Origin: Laburnicola sp. R22_1
Taxonomy: Eukaryota; Ascomycota; Dothideomycetes; Pleosporales; Didymosphaeriaceae
Length of the DNA stretch: 64,000 nucleotides
Reading direction: 5' to 3'
NCBI GenBank assembly: GCA_014281115.1
Contig: JACONQ010000018.1
Location: forward strand, 1,178,001-1,242,000
The notes below the pieces were generated by a model. The model saw nothing but the letters and a program-made list of their open reading frames with translations. It ran no database searches and was not told the origin of the DNA. Positions 24,950-35,625 of the stretch are shown piece after piece (the stretch's first letter is position 1; the number at the start of each line of letters is the position of its first letter). The position numbers and the translations under genes were made by a program.

Positions 24950-25579
24950 TTAAACTATAAGGTTAATAATATAAGTAAGATATAGAATTATATTCTCTTT
25001 TTAGTTCTAGGTAATATTCCTTTCTAATAGTTTGTACTAGACGCTCTAAGCTATGGTACTATTATTACTAGTATTATTATATATAATAGCTAGGAGCTTC
25101 TATATAGTTTTTATATCCTTAAGGACCTATAGTACCTCTAATACTATTAATACTTTAGTGTAGCTGCTACACATTAGTATAAAGTTAAGTAGCTTTTTTT
25201 AAGCTACTAAGCATTATTAATATAGTAACTATTAATAGCTAAGAAGCTAAAGTAATTAGCTATAGGCTACGTGTTAAGTAAAATAGAGAGTTTAGTTGCC
25301 CTATTAGTATTACTAAGAATAGCTGCCTTAGCAGTATTAAATTTGTTTAGGAATATTTAGTAGAATCTATACTAGTTAGTTATTATAGTATTAGGCCTAA
25401 GAAAATAAAGAAAGCGTTAAAAGGATAGTTGCTCTACTATTTAGAAGGACTAGTTATTATTAATTATTACCTATATAAGTTTAGTTTTAAACGCCTATAA
25501 AGAATATATAGAATATAAAATAGCGGCTTGCTTTTGTTTATACTAAGTAGTAAAAGTCCTTTTATAAATAGGCTTATTT

Positions 25580-25904
25580 CTCCCCTAGGGTCAATTCGTA
25601 ATGTTATGTAATCCCGGGCCGGCTGTTTAATCAACCACCGTATTACGTAATTAATAATTTCTTTAACAATATTGTTTGCTGCAATAATAATAATAATAAT
25701 TATAATAGTAACTAGACTATCTATTAACTACTATTAACAATACTGCTATAAAGAAAGTTAATAATAAATTATTATTATTTTGTGTATATTTTGTTACTAC
25801 TACTGTGTGCTAGGTACTAGGTTTTAGTACCTTCTATTTTACTTCTCTCTGTGTATAGTGCGGACTGGACATTGGTTAGGATCTCCACATAACAAAGATC
25901 TTTA
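25580..25904 (+). mobile_element. S2 element, 325-bp internally deleted copy, 16-bp TSD
   Basis: ATAAATAGGCTTATTT occurs at 25,564-25,579 and 25,905-25,920. X copy 1 (near 3,060) shows the corresponding site without insertion. The copy begins CTCCCCTAGGGTC and ends GATCTTTA, the same termini as the 1,275-bp copy at 29,479, but about 950 internal bases are missing. Confidence 0.82.
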
Positions 25905-26734
25905 ATAAATAGGCTTATTTTACTATGTATATGCTTAGGACCTTATATAGTTAAGAATATACTTAGTACTAATTAGCTAGATACTAGTAAAGTTAACGCT
26001 TAGGTGTTATAGTATATAGCTATAGTTAAAATAGAATATACACAGACAACTAGAGGGGTACTTTGCGCCCTTCTAAAATATAGTTTAAAGAATACTTATA
26101 TAAAAGTAAGAGTTCTAGTATAGGTTATAGGTTTATCTATCTTTAGCCTATTAAGTATTAGACTACTACGCGTCCTATATAGTAATTTTTTTTTCTATTT
26201 TTAACTCTTAAAAGTTTAAAGGAGGATATTAGATAAGACAAATTATCCTACTTTTTAACCTATTAGCTTATAGGGCTAAGATTCTATATTATAAAAGAGT
26301 ATCTAGTCGTAGGGCAACTAGTTTATTAATATATGGCTGTATATTCATTTCTAGGGTAGGTATAGCACTTATTATAGTACTTCAGGACATTAGTATTATA
26401 AAAAGATATAATAACTAGTTAAATAGTTATTTAAGAGAATAGTAGTTTAAAAAAGGATAGAATAAACTAAATTCTATAATATTAACTATAGTAGTATTTA
26501 ACTAATATTAAAATTAGCTAGAAATAGTATATAGCGTATAGCGTACTAAGAATAAGTTAGTATTAAATTTAAATTAGTATATAGCCTTTTATTGCAAAGT
26601 TAGTTTTAGATAGCAATTAGTTTATTACTATACTACTATAGGTAGTATCTTTAGTAACTAGTATATAATTATTAGCTATAATAATTATCTATAGCAAAAC
26701 TATAACTTTAGCTTATCTTATCCTATATGCTAAT

Positions 26735-26930
26735 TATTATTTAAAACCTCCTTAGCATCTAAGCCCCCCTTATTATCTAAAACTCCTTTATTATTTAAAA
26801 CCTCCTTAGCATCCAAGCCCTCTTTATTATCTAAACCCTCCTTATTATCTAAACTCCCCTTATTATCTCAACCCCCCTTATTATCTAAACTGTCCTTATT
26901 ATCTAAACCCCTTTTAGTACCTAAGCTCCT
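26735..26930. repeat. 18-bp class minisatellite in X copy 2
   Basis: Units close to TTATTATCTAAACYCCCC repeat about ten times with length and base variation, including variants with CTTAGCATCTAAG. A shorter homologous array lies at about 44,490-44,580 in X copy 3. The run is C-rich on the plus strand, unlike its surroundings. Confidence 0.65.
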
Positions 26931-27892
26931 AAAGTCTAAGAAACTCTTAAAGTCTATATCCTTATTTATAATGTTAGAGTTGTATCTATCTAGCAGCCCT
27001 TAGAAATAAGTCTTAAGCTTTTGCCTATTATTCTTAACTTTCTCTTTACACTTATTATTATTATTTCTTTTAATATACACCTTATTACTATTAAATATAC
27101 TATTCTTACTATAGTTAATAAGGTTAGTAGAAGAACTAGGCTTATAATAACTAATAATTATTAGTAAAGATATATAATAAATAAGTATAATAAACTTATA
27201 ACTATTTCTTATTATTAATTATTACTAGCTCTTTAGTAGTTAGACCTATATTACCTATACTATTATAGACGTCTTTTTACTCTTTCGTATTAGCTTTACG
27301 TTTAAAGCTATTAGCCTTAAGCTTTCTTAGGCCTGCCTTATATATATTGCGTAAGATCTTCTTATATATCCTACTATAACTAAAGATTTATTTACTTATA
27401 TAACTTTATAGTATAGAAGGGCCTTTTTCTTTACTAGTAATAATCTTACGCTTAGGTAAGGCTACTTCGTAGGCCCTTAAACTAACTTTATTCTTAATTT
27501 TATTCTACTTTTTATATATGGCTATTAGTTTTACCTCTAACTAGTTACTTACTTTTTATTAATTAACTAATATATAATAATAGGATATAATAATATACTA
27601 CTTTTTTAATTCTTAAAGTAGGACTATATATGCTTTTCTTCTTCTTATATAAGCCATTAATACTTTTATACTTTAGAGAGTAGTTAGTAGTCTTTATTAT
27701 TATAAAGCTTCTTCTTAAGCTAATATTATATAGCTTAATTAGCTAATTTAGCAAAGTCTAGTATCTTTTCTTCTGTACTATAGTATATATTATAAAACCT
27801 CTACGTAATAGTATAGGCGCTATTACTAAGTGCACCTTTAAATAGCACTTTATAGTTAGCAGGATAATCTTTCTAAAAGCTATCTTATCTAT

Positions 27893-27994
27893 GTAGCATT
27901 AAATTAACTATCTAGGGATAGCACGACAAAGGCTTTTATCTTAAATAACATAATAAAAAAAGTAGAGCCTCTGCTTAGTAATTATAAAAAAAGG
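27893..27994. mobile_element. Short dispersed element S1, copy d
   Basis: The family core (GACAAAGGCTTTTATC) and the A-rich end are present. A clear target duplication is not visible. Directly downstream begins segment Y, and the same S1-Y junction occurs inverted at 47.2-47.79 kb, so the two were duplicated together. Confidence 0.5.
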
Positions 27995-27999
27995 GTGTT

Positions 28000-29020
28000 T
28001 AAACTACTAAGCGAGCTTAGTAGTCTTAGTGCGCATAGCTTCTATATACAAAGTTTTTATAAAGAGGCTACTTAGAACTTTAGTAGAGGAGGAATAAAAC
28101 TATAGTGTAACTACGCTATAGTTATCTATTCTTTCTTTATTATTCTAAGTTGCAAACTACTATTTAGATTATCGCAAACAATATAAGTTAATATATTAAT
28201 AGGTATATACTACTTTACTTAAAAATAGGATAAAAGTAATATATACTAGATATATATTTATTGCTCCATTGCTCTATTGCTATATTAAGGTTATTTCTAA
28301 TAAATCTCTTATTGTCTCTTTACGCATACCTCTACGCCCTACTATCTAGTTAGAGATTAATGTTATTTCTAAAGAAATACTTACTATTGCTAAAAAGTAT
28401 ACGCTAAAGATTTGCGCTACTACTACTAAGGTAATAACACTAGAGTTCTATTCTATCTATAATATAATTATCTATAGAAGCCTAGTATACCTAACTATCC
28501 GCAAGGTAATCCTTATATACTAGCTAGGTCAGCAGCTTATCTAGTTTGTAAAAACTAAGAAGACTATATTTCTACTCTAGTAGATAAAATTGCTCCTTAT
28601 TAATAATAGAATTTAAAAAGGAAGGTAAAAGATAAAGGATAAGATATTTATTAATAATCTCTAGTATAATAAAAGCGTTATATAGATCTACAAGATTCTT
28701 CTAGCAGTTATATTAGCTTATTTAAGCAAGTATGCTGCGTAAGCGGCGTGCGAGCGCAGATAACTAATAATAATAGTAGTAATAAGCTAGGTGTGCTGTG
28801 TATGCTATAAGTAAACTTTATATAAATTAGAAGCTTATAGGGTATAAGTAAAGTATAAGTAAGTTTAAAGTTTAAACTATTATTGTGTTATCAGATATTT
28901 AAGGTTAGTTTTTAATTAAAATTAGGTGTCGTACATAGGATATAATAACCTTTTATCTTAACCTACTTTAATCTTAAACTAAAAGAAAAGGTTAAAAAAG
29001 GTGTTCGTAAGCTAATATAC
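28000..29020. repeat. Segment Y, also found inverted at 20.6-21.3 and 47.2-47.66 kb
   Basis: About 1 kb of degenerate DNA shared with two other places in inverted orientation. Its identity is unknown. It may be the end part of a larger element, with S1 inserted in it before duplication. Confidence 0.5.
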
Positions 29021-29478
29021 TATAGTATAGAGTGTAATAATAGTATATAATAACTATAGTTAATATTATAAAAATAATAAAAATATTATTATTATTATAA
29101 AAAGTAGCTATAGGGGCCTATACGCATAAGTAAGGCGCTAATAACACTAGCATGTTTTCTTTACTTATTTTGCTATCAACTTAGCTACTCTACCTTACTA
29201 CTCTTTTAGCTACTTTTTTTAATACTCTATAGCCTTAACTACTATACAACCTTAATTTCTAAGATAATAACACACACTAGACTATTTAAATATACTAAAG
29301 TAGCTACTAGTAAAACTTAAGTAAAAAAAAAAGTTACTACCTACTAAGGCTATATAAAAGGCGCCTTGTAAAATACTATCTTTTATGCTAAAGAAAAAGC
29401 ACTACTAAAAGCTAGGCAATATATTATTATTATAGCTATTTATTATATATATATTCTAATAATATATAGCTATTACGC

Positions 29479-30753
29479 CTCTTTTCTAGGGTAAATTTAT
29501 AATGTCACGTGATTCTATGCCGGCTGTTTAACTAACCACTATGTTACGTAATTAATAATTTCTTTAATAATAATTTTTACTATAATAATAATAATTATAA
29601 TTATAATAGTAACTAACTTAACTATTTTATTAACTCTCTTCTATAGTAGATTTCCTCTTAGAACTAGCGAGCTATATACTACTCCTTAGGATCTTGCTAC
29701 TACTACCTACCTCTTCTATACTCTTACTACTACTACTTACCCTTACTCTTATTCTTATTACTTATAGTCCCTTACCTTAATAGCACTCTAGATAATTACT
29801 ACTACTTTAATAAGCTTATTATGCTACTATTACACCTCTAGCTCTATATATATTTTGAAAAATATTTTTCTTCTTTACTCTACTTATAATTCTTATTTTA
29901 AAACTTCTATAATATAGCTTTAGTATTATACTATTATTATATTACAAAGGCTATATCCCCTTTACTAATATTTAGGTACTAAAAAGTACCTTATACTCTA
30001 GAATCTAGAGATATAAGGCGCGGCAAAGTAGCCTTAGGGTATTACTAGAGGGGTATAGATACTTAAAGATAAGATTTAGAGGCCCCTTCAACAATCTTTC
30101 TAGTCTTATAAAATTAATAAATCTCTAGGGATTATCTTTAACTTTGCCTAGCTAGTTATCTATACCCTAGCTAAATTTAATAATAGCTATGTCGCTATAA
30201 GTTATAGTATTAGAGTTAGAGTTAGATATAATATTAGGTTAAAACTAAAAAGTTATTACATTGCTATATATAATAAATAAAGAGCTAGGTTTAAAAGATA
30301 GTAGTAGTAGTTATATATTAAAGATAAAAATTTAGTATACTAGGCGTTACTAATATTATAAGAGTAGGTAAACTTTATACACTATATATATAGTAAACTA
30401 TAGTTATATTATAGCTACTAGATTGCGAGCATAATACCTAAACTATAGTTAAGCATTCTATTATCTATACTACTCTTATAGTTGCAACTATATAGTCTAT
30501 TATAGCTCTTTAATAGTCTACTAGTTAAGAGATAATATATAACTTAGTTATGCTAAATAGTAGACTATCTATTAACTGCTATTATTAATACTATTATAGA
30601 GAATATTAATAATAAAATTATTATTATTTTATATATATTTTATTACTACTACTATATACTAGGTACTAGATTATAGTATCTTCTATTTTACTCCGCTCTA
30701 TATATAGTGTAAACTTAATCTTAGTTAGAATCTCTATATAAGAAAGATCTTTA
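29479..30753 (+). mobile_element. S2 element, longest copy (1,275 bp), 15-bp TSD
   Basis: ATATAGCTATTACGC lies at 29,464-29,478 and again at 30,754-30,768. X copy 3 carries the same 15 bases once, uninterrupted, at 46,514-46,528. The copy begins CTCTTTTCTAGGGTAA and ends GATCTTTA. There is no LTR pair or terminal inverted repeat, and no recognisable coding frame. With 15-16-bp duplications at three sites, target-primed (LINE/SINE-like) insertion is the best reading. What enzyme moved it is unknown. Confidence 0.8.
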
Positions 30754-31081
30754 ATATAGCTATTACGCTTAGAGAAATTAAAAAGTACTAAAAAGTATTA
30801 AGCCCCTTATTAGAAAAATACTATTTTGCTACCTTATTAAGAGAATAGTGTAAAAGAAAGATAAGAAAGATCTACGCTTCTAGTCTATTGCGCTAGCTGT
30901 TCTCTAGAAGGTAATAAAGGCTTTTCTTATTAAAATATTTAAAGGTATTTTTATAATACTTTACTCCTACTATAAAATCAATCCTAATATCTCTAAATAC
31001 TAATATTAATACTATTTATATAAAATATATTACTATATAGGCTAAGAATATATAGCTAGTAAATAGGTACTATAAGAAGTA

Positions 31082-31428
31082 TTATGGCAAAAAGTAAGCA
31101 CTTACACAATTTCTATAATACACCCCCTAGTTTCTTAAGACTAAAGCTAAAGAAACGAAAGAAGAGTAGTAGTATCTTGCTATTTTTTTTGCCAAATTTT
31201 TTTATACTCTAGGCCTAGCTCCGTCTCCACTAGGGTGCTCTATAGGGCGCTACTTTAGCGCTGTAATCTAGCTAGCTGCTGTTACAAGGGGCGCTTAATA
31301 AGCCTATGCCTACTAATAAAACTCTACCTTTTTAGCAATCTGCTAGAAAGCTACTTAGACTAGTATAAATAGAAAAAGAGCTTATAACTGTGGCAAAAAG
31401 TAAGTACTTGCACAATTTTTACGATAAG
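31082..31428. mobile_element. Small TA-flanked MITE-like element, about 346 bp
   Basis: X copy 3 is uninterrupted at the homologous position (near 46,838), which defines the insertion. It starts TTATGGCAAAAAGTAAGC, and the reverse complement of its other end reads CTTATCGTAAAAATTG, giving a short imperfect inverted repeat. The start motif also recurs in direct orientation at about 31,390. A related start occurs at 51,952. TA flanks both sides. No coding frame is present. Confidence 0.6.
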
Positions 31429-31599
31429 TATATAGATACTAGATAAATAGTAAGGAGCTTAGTTAGGTTTAGAATAGCTAGGCGCTTAGTTAGGTTTAAT
31501 ATATATATATATATATTTAATACTAAAGCTATACTTTTACTATAATAAATAAACGTAATAATTATATATAGCTAATAAAAATATAATTAGTTAGATCTA

Positions 31600-31760
31600 A
31601 TATAATCTATTTTATATAATCCTAACCTAACCTATAGTCTACATAATTTAAACTTAACTTATACCTATTACTAGCACAAAATCTATAGGTAGAGGTTAGG
31701 TTAGAGTTAGGGTCTTACGTAAGGAACCTAATCCCAACCTAACCTATATCTATTTGCTAG
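31600..31760. repeat. Telomere-like array at the right end of X copy 2
   Basis: C-rich hexamers (CCTAAC type), then G-rich GGTTAGAGTTAGGG with GTCTTACGTAAG, then C-rich again, ending in CCTATATCTATTTGCTAG. X copy 3 ends the same way at 47,030-47,190. Confidence 0.6.
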
Positions 31761-31841
31761 CCTATAGCTATACTACTTTATATAAAAAAGTAGTATAGTT
31801 AAGGCACTAAAATATTATATTACTAATTATAATAGATATAA

Positions 31842-31964
31842 CGTTTTTTTTAATTACCTTTTTTACGGTCTTTTTAATTACTAAGTAGAAGACTCTGCTT
31901 TTTTATTATATTATTTAAGATAAAAGCCTTTGTTATCCTACCTCTAGGTAGATTTAATTAACAC
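31842..31964. mobile_element. Short dispersed element S1, copy e (inverted)
   Basis: Reverse complement carries the family core and ends in GGTGTTAATTAAATC at the constant side and an A-rich run at the other. Flanking sequences are similar (AATAGATA and TTATAGATA) but too short and imperfect to call a target duplication. Confidence 0.5.
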
Positions 31965-32080
31965 CTTATAGATAAAAGTTAGATTTAAAAGATATAATAT
32001 TATATATTACAGAAAGACTTTTAGTATACTAAGTATTATTAATATTATAAAAGTAAGTAGATTTTATATACTATATATAT

Positions 32081-32360
32081 TAAAGATCTTTATTATATAG
32101 AAATTCTAACTAAGGATAGGTTTACACTATATATAGAGAGAAGTAAAATAGAAAACACTATAACCTAGTACTGAGCATATAGTAGTAGTAATAAAATATA
32201 CACAAAATAATAATAATTTTATTATTAGTATTCTAGATAATAGTATTATTAATAGTAGTTAATAAATAGTCTACTATTTAGTATAACTAAGTTATATATT
32301 ATCTCTTAACTAGTAGACTATTAGAGAGCTATAGTAAAGCTACGTAAAGTTATAACTATA
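32081..32360 (-). mobile_element. S2 element, degenerate copy facing a second S2 copy
   Basis: It begins TAAAGATCTTTATTAT and follows the S2 sequence inward past the point where the 180-bp copy stops. A second S2 copy in opposite orientation begins near 32,390. Both are strongly mutated. Confidence 0.55.
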
Positions 32361-32590
32361 GTTTAATATACTATATATATAGTAAATTAGAATCTTACTA
32401 TCTTATTACTATATTACTTTTATAGTTATAACTTTATATAGCTCTACTATAGTTTTCTACTAGTTAAAAGATAATATATAACTTAGTTATACTAAATAGT
32501 AGATTAGTAATAATTACTATTGCTAATACTATTTTATAAAAATTAATAATAAAATTATTATTATTTTATATATATTTTATTACTACTATA

Positions 32591-33489
32591 TTGGGAAATT
32601 TTTTAAGCGCGTATACGCACCTATAGTATCTAGGCAGCTCTATATATGTCTACGCACTAAAAGCGCTCTAAGCACATCTATAATACTACTTTTTTCTTAG
32701 CGTATATATACGTAAGATTGTATAAGAATACGCACCTATACTACTAGTGTATTTAGGGTACCTAGAGTATATAGGGCACCTATAGTACCTATGCTATTAA
32801 AATAATGCTAATTAATTAGCAAAGAAAGCTCTTTAATTAGCTAGAGTTTAAAAAAGCTTAGTAAGCTACTTAGTAAGCTGCTTAGTAAGCTTTTAAAAAG
32901 ATTTTTAAAGTATAAAGTTAAAGTCTCTTACTAGATAGTAATTACTAGTTAATATAATAGTACTAATTACTAGTATATTATATAAAACTTTTCCTAACTC
33001 TATATTCTAGGTTTTATCGATTTAAAAATGAAAAAAATATAGTTTTATAATTATTTAAAAGAATTAGATTAGGCGAAAATTAGTGGCTTAGCAAAGAACA
33101 CTATTTTAAAAAGTTTAAACTTTAATAGCTTTTTAACTACTTTATTATTATTATAACTTTTTTATAAATTTATATAATAATTTATTAGTACTATATTTTT
33201 ATATAATAATATTACGTAATATATATATTAACTAGTAAAATAAAGAGTGTTTTATTAATTACCAACTAATTACGTAATAAAAATAGTATTTTTAAATTAA
33301 ATAATTAAAGATTAGTATTTTCTCTATAAATTTATTAAAAATTAAAATTATAGCTTTACTAGTAAAAAAGTTATAAAGCTTTAAAGAAATTTACTTATTT
33401 AAACTATTTGTACACATCTACGCAAAAATATACACGTATACGCACGTCTACGCATAGTTAAGTAGCCTTTCTAGAAAAAACTTTCCTAA
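32591..33489 (+). mobile_element. MITE-like element M, copy A (899 bp)
   Basis: It begins TTGGGAAATTTTTTAAGCGC after TATA and ends AAAAAACTTTCCTAA before TATA. Its reverse complement is copy B at 33,499-34,441 almost throughout, and a third copy starts at 63,632. Termini of the type TTAGGAAAA with TA flanks point to a non-autonomous TA-targeting DNA transposon. There is no open frame. Copy A lacks about 44 bp that copy B has near its inner end. Confidence 0.7.
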
Positions 33490-33498
33490 TATACTATA

Positions 33499-34441
33499 TT
33501 AGAAAAGTTTTTTCTAGAAAGGCTACTTAACTGTGCGCAGATGTGCGCATCTATACGTATTTTTACATAGGCAATTTACTAGCACAAAAATACTTAGAGA
33601 TGTGTAGATATACGCCGACTTACGCAAATGTGCACAAATAGTTTTAATAAGTAATTTTTTTAAAGCTTTATAACTTTTTTACTAGTAAAGCTATAATTTT
33701 AATTTTTAATAAATTTATAGAGAAGATACTAGTCTTTAATTATTTAATTTAAAAATACTATTTTTATTACGTAATTAGTTAGTAATTAATAAAACACTCT
33801 TTATTTTACTAGTTAATATATATATTACGTAATATTATTATATAAAAATATAGTACTAATAAATTATTATATAAATTTATAAAAAGTTATAATAATAATA
33901 AAGTAGTTAAAAAGCTATTAAAGTTTGAACTTTTAAAATAGTGTTCTTTGCTAAGCCACTAATTTTCGCCTAATCTAATTCTTTTAAATAATTATAACAC
34001 TATATTTTTTCCATTTTTAAATCTATAAAACCTAGAATATAGAGTTAGGTAAAAGTTTTATATAATATACTAGTAATTAGTACTATTATATTAACTAGTA
34101 ATTACTATCTAGTAAGAGACTTTAACTTTATACTTTAAAAATCTTTTTTAAAAGCTTACTAAGTAGCTTACTAAGCTTTTTTAAACTCTAGCTAATTAAA
34201 GAGCTTTCTTTACTAATTAATTAGTATTATTTTAATAGTATAGGTACTATAGGTGCCCTATATACTCTAGGTACCCTAAATACACTAGTAGTATAGGTAC
34301 GTATTCTTATAGAATCTTACGTATATATACGCTAAGAAAAAAGTAGTATTATAGGTGCGCTTAGAGCGCTTTTAGTGCGCAGGCGTGCGCAGAGCCGCCT
34401 AGGTGCTATAGGTGCGCACGCGCGCTTAAAATTTTTCCTAA
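33499..34441 (-). mobile_element. MITE-like element M, copy B (943 bp), tail-to-tail with A
   Basis: It begins TTAGAAAAGTTTTTTC and ends AAAATTTTTCCTAA. It is separated from copy A by nine bases (TATACTATA), so the pair makes an imperfect palindrome of about 1.85 kb centred near 33,494. Flanks are TA-rich as expected for TA insertion. Confidence 0.7.
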
Positions 34442-34628
34442 TATAGTATATACTAGGTACTAGATTCTAGTACCCTGTATTTTACTCTTCTTTATATATA
34501 GTATAAACTTAACCTTAGTTAGAATCTCTATATACTAAAGATCTGTAATATTTACGCACATTTAAGTAAAATTGCGCTAAGCTAAAAAAAAATTCCTAAT
34601 GCTCACAAACACAACCGCCATTCTTCCC

Positions 34629-34988
34629 TCACTGCTTTACCTCCTCCAGCACCGACTCCCCAGACGATCCATCACCGCTAGTCCACTGCCACGTCTCCCT
34701 AAGCCTCAGCCTACTATCCTCCAGCCTCTCCGGGATCGATATGCACTTTCCCGTCATGAGCTCCCCCTCAGTGTTCACATGGTGATATCGCATGTCCAGG
34801 CTCCCGTCTTCCTTGACCATGGCAATAAGCGAGCCTTTTACGACGGAGCCGCCAGAGTACTCGGCCCAGACGATGGACCTGTCTTGGTGGTAGTGGAAGC
34901 GTGTGGAGTCGTTAACTTCGCCGTTGGAAGAGTTTGTGTGGGGGCGGAAAGTTTTGTTGTTGTAGAGGTTTGGGATGGTAACAGGCAT
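34629..34988 (-). CDS. Small conserved protein of the family often labelled N-acetylglutamate synthase
   Basis: Intronless, 119 residues, with ATG at 34,986-34,988 and TGA at 34,629-34,631. I recognise the family by its spaced motifs: NKTFRP near the N-terminus, FHYHQDRSIVWAEYSGG (about residues 31-47), DGSLDMRYHHVN, GELMTGKC and TWQWTSGDGSSGES close to the C-terminus. The length matches the family (about 105-120 residues), so it looks complete. Databases often call these proteins N-acetylglutamate synthase, but it has no acetyltransferase fold I can see; the biochemical role should be treated as unknown. No signal peptide or membrane segment is visible. It is the outermost gene of the island, about 80 bp from the nearest transposon end, and shares its strand with the NRPS-like gene. 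Confidence 0.75.
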   Translation of the reverse strand: MPVTIPNLYNNKTFRPHTNSSNGEVNDSTRFHYHQDRSIVWAEYSGGSVVKGSLIAMVKEDGSLDMRYHHVNTEGELMTGKCISIPERLEDSRLRLRETWQWTSGDGSSGESVLEEVKQ

Positions 34989-35625
34989 GTCGTATGAGGA
35001 TGCGTACTGTTGAGCTTCTGATGGAGATGAAACCGAAAGTTCTTGGTTGTGGAGGTGGAATGGAAGTGAATTGGAATTTTGCTAGAAAAGTGACTCATGC
35101 TAAGCGGGCCGGATAGCGACGGATATGATCGGTAAAACAAACAAACCTTCGTGAACACTTTTGCTAACCTCTGTGATAAAATAAGTAAACATATATTATA
35201 TAAAAATTGCATGGCCGTTCACTGTGTGCGTGTATTTTTCTTCGCGGCTGAAAATGTGGGGATCTCAATACATGAAAAAGGAGCGCAAGTGGCCATGCTT
35301 GCTCGCAGTTGTCACAGGTTTACTACAATATGAGTAGAATCATACGAAAAGTGCGATCACCCCAGTCACTGATTTGGTCTTCTGGAGAAAGGCGCTTGTG
35401 GGTCGGTTCTCGGGTGAGTACATCCGTGCCTAATTGCCCTGGTATCTAGCGAGTGAAACAGCAGTCACCGGAGCGGAATCATATCCTGGATGCAAAAAAC
35501 AGTGGTAAGATAGTATACCATGGATGAAAAAAGCACGGTAATAGTATATGGAATTGTTATAACTCGAATATGCATAAAACTAAAACTAAACACCCAACCC
35601 TGGAATCATAAGCCCATTCAATAAC
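34989..35625. other. Intergenic DNA of normal composition
   Basis: About 640 bp between the small conserved gene and the end of the NRPS-like gene. Short open frames on both strands show no recognisable motif, so no gene is called. It should contain the promoter of the small gene and the 3' region of the NRPS-like gene. Confidence 0.5.

Larger units (their letters stand above)
21560..31760. repeat. Large dispersed repeat X, copy 2, with nested insertions
   Basis: It starts in alignment with position 113 and continues into sequence also present in X copy 3 (41.66-47.19 kb), ending in the same telomere-like array and tail. Nested in it are S2 copies at 22,413, 23,124, 25,580 and 29,479, S1 copies at 24,868 and 27,893, a small TA-flanked element at 31,082, and a telomere-like block at 22.7-23.13 kb. 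The other X copies supply empty sites that define several of these insertions. No open coding frame remains and the product is unknown. Confidence 0.65.
32390..34547 (+). mobile_element. S2 copy split by a pair of MITE-like elements
   Basis: The S2 sequence runs to 32,590 (TACTACTATA), is interrupted by 1.85 kb, and resumes at about 34,446 (TACTAGGTACTAG) to end near 34,547 in GATCTGTA. The unbroken version of the junction is visible in the S2 copy near 30,649-30,670. The gene island starts within about 50 bp of its end. Confidence 0.65.

Noticed and set aside
26735..26930. CRISPR array
   Set aside because: The units are contiguous and variable, without unique spacers, and the genome is fungal.
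21560..31760. A Starship-type giant element with a tyrosine recombinase captain
   Set aside because: I looked for captain-like (DUF3435) sequence in the X repeats and saw no convincing match. The telomere-like ends also do not fit.
34599..35212. Open frames overlapping or opposing the small conserved gene
   Set aside because: Only the 34,629-34,988 frame shows family motifs; the rest read as low-complexity or antisense sequence.
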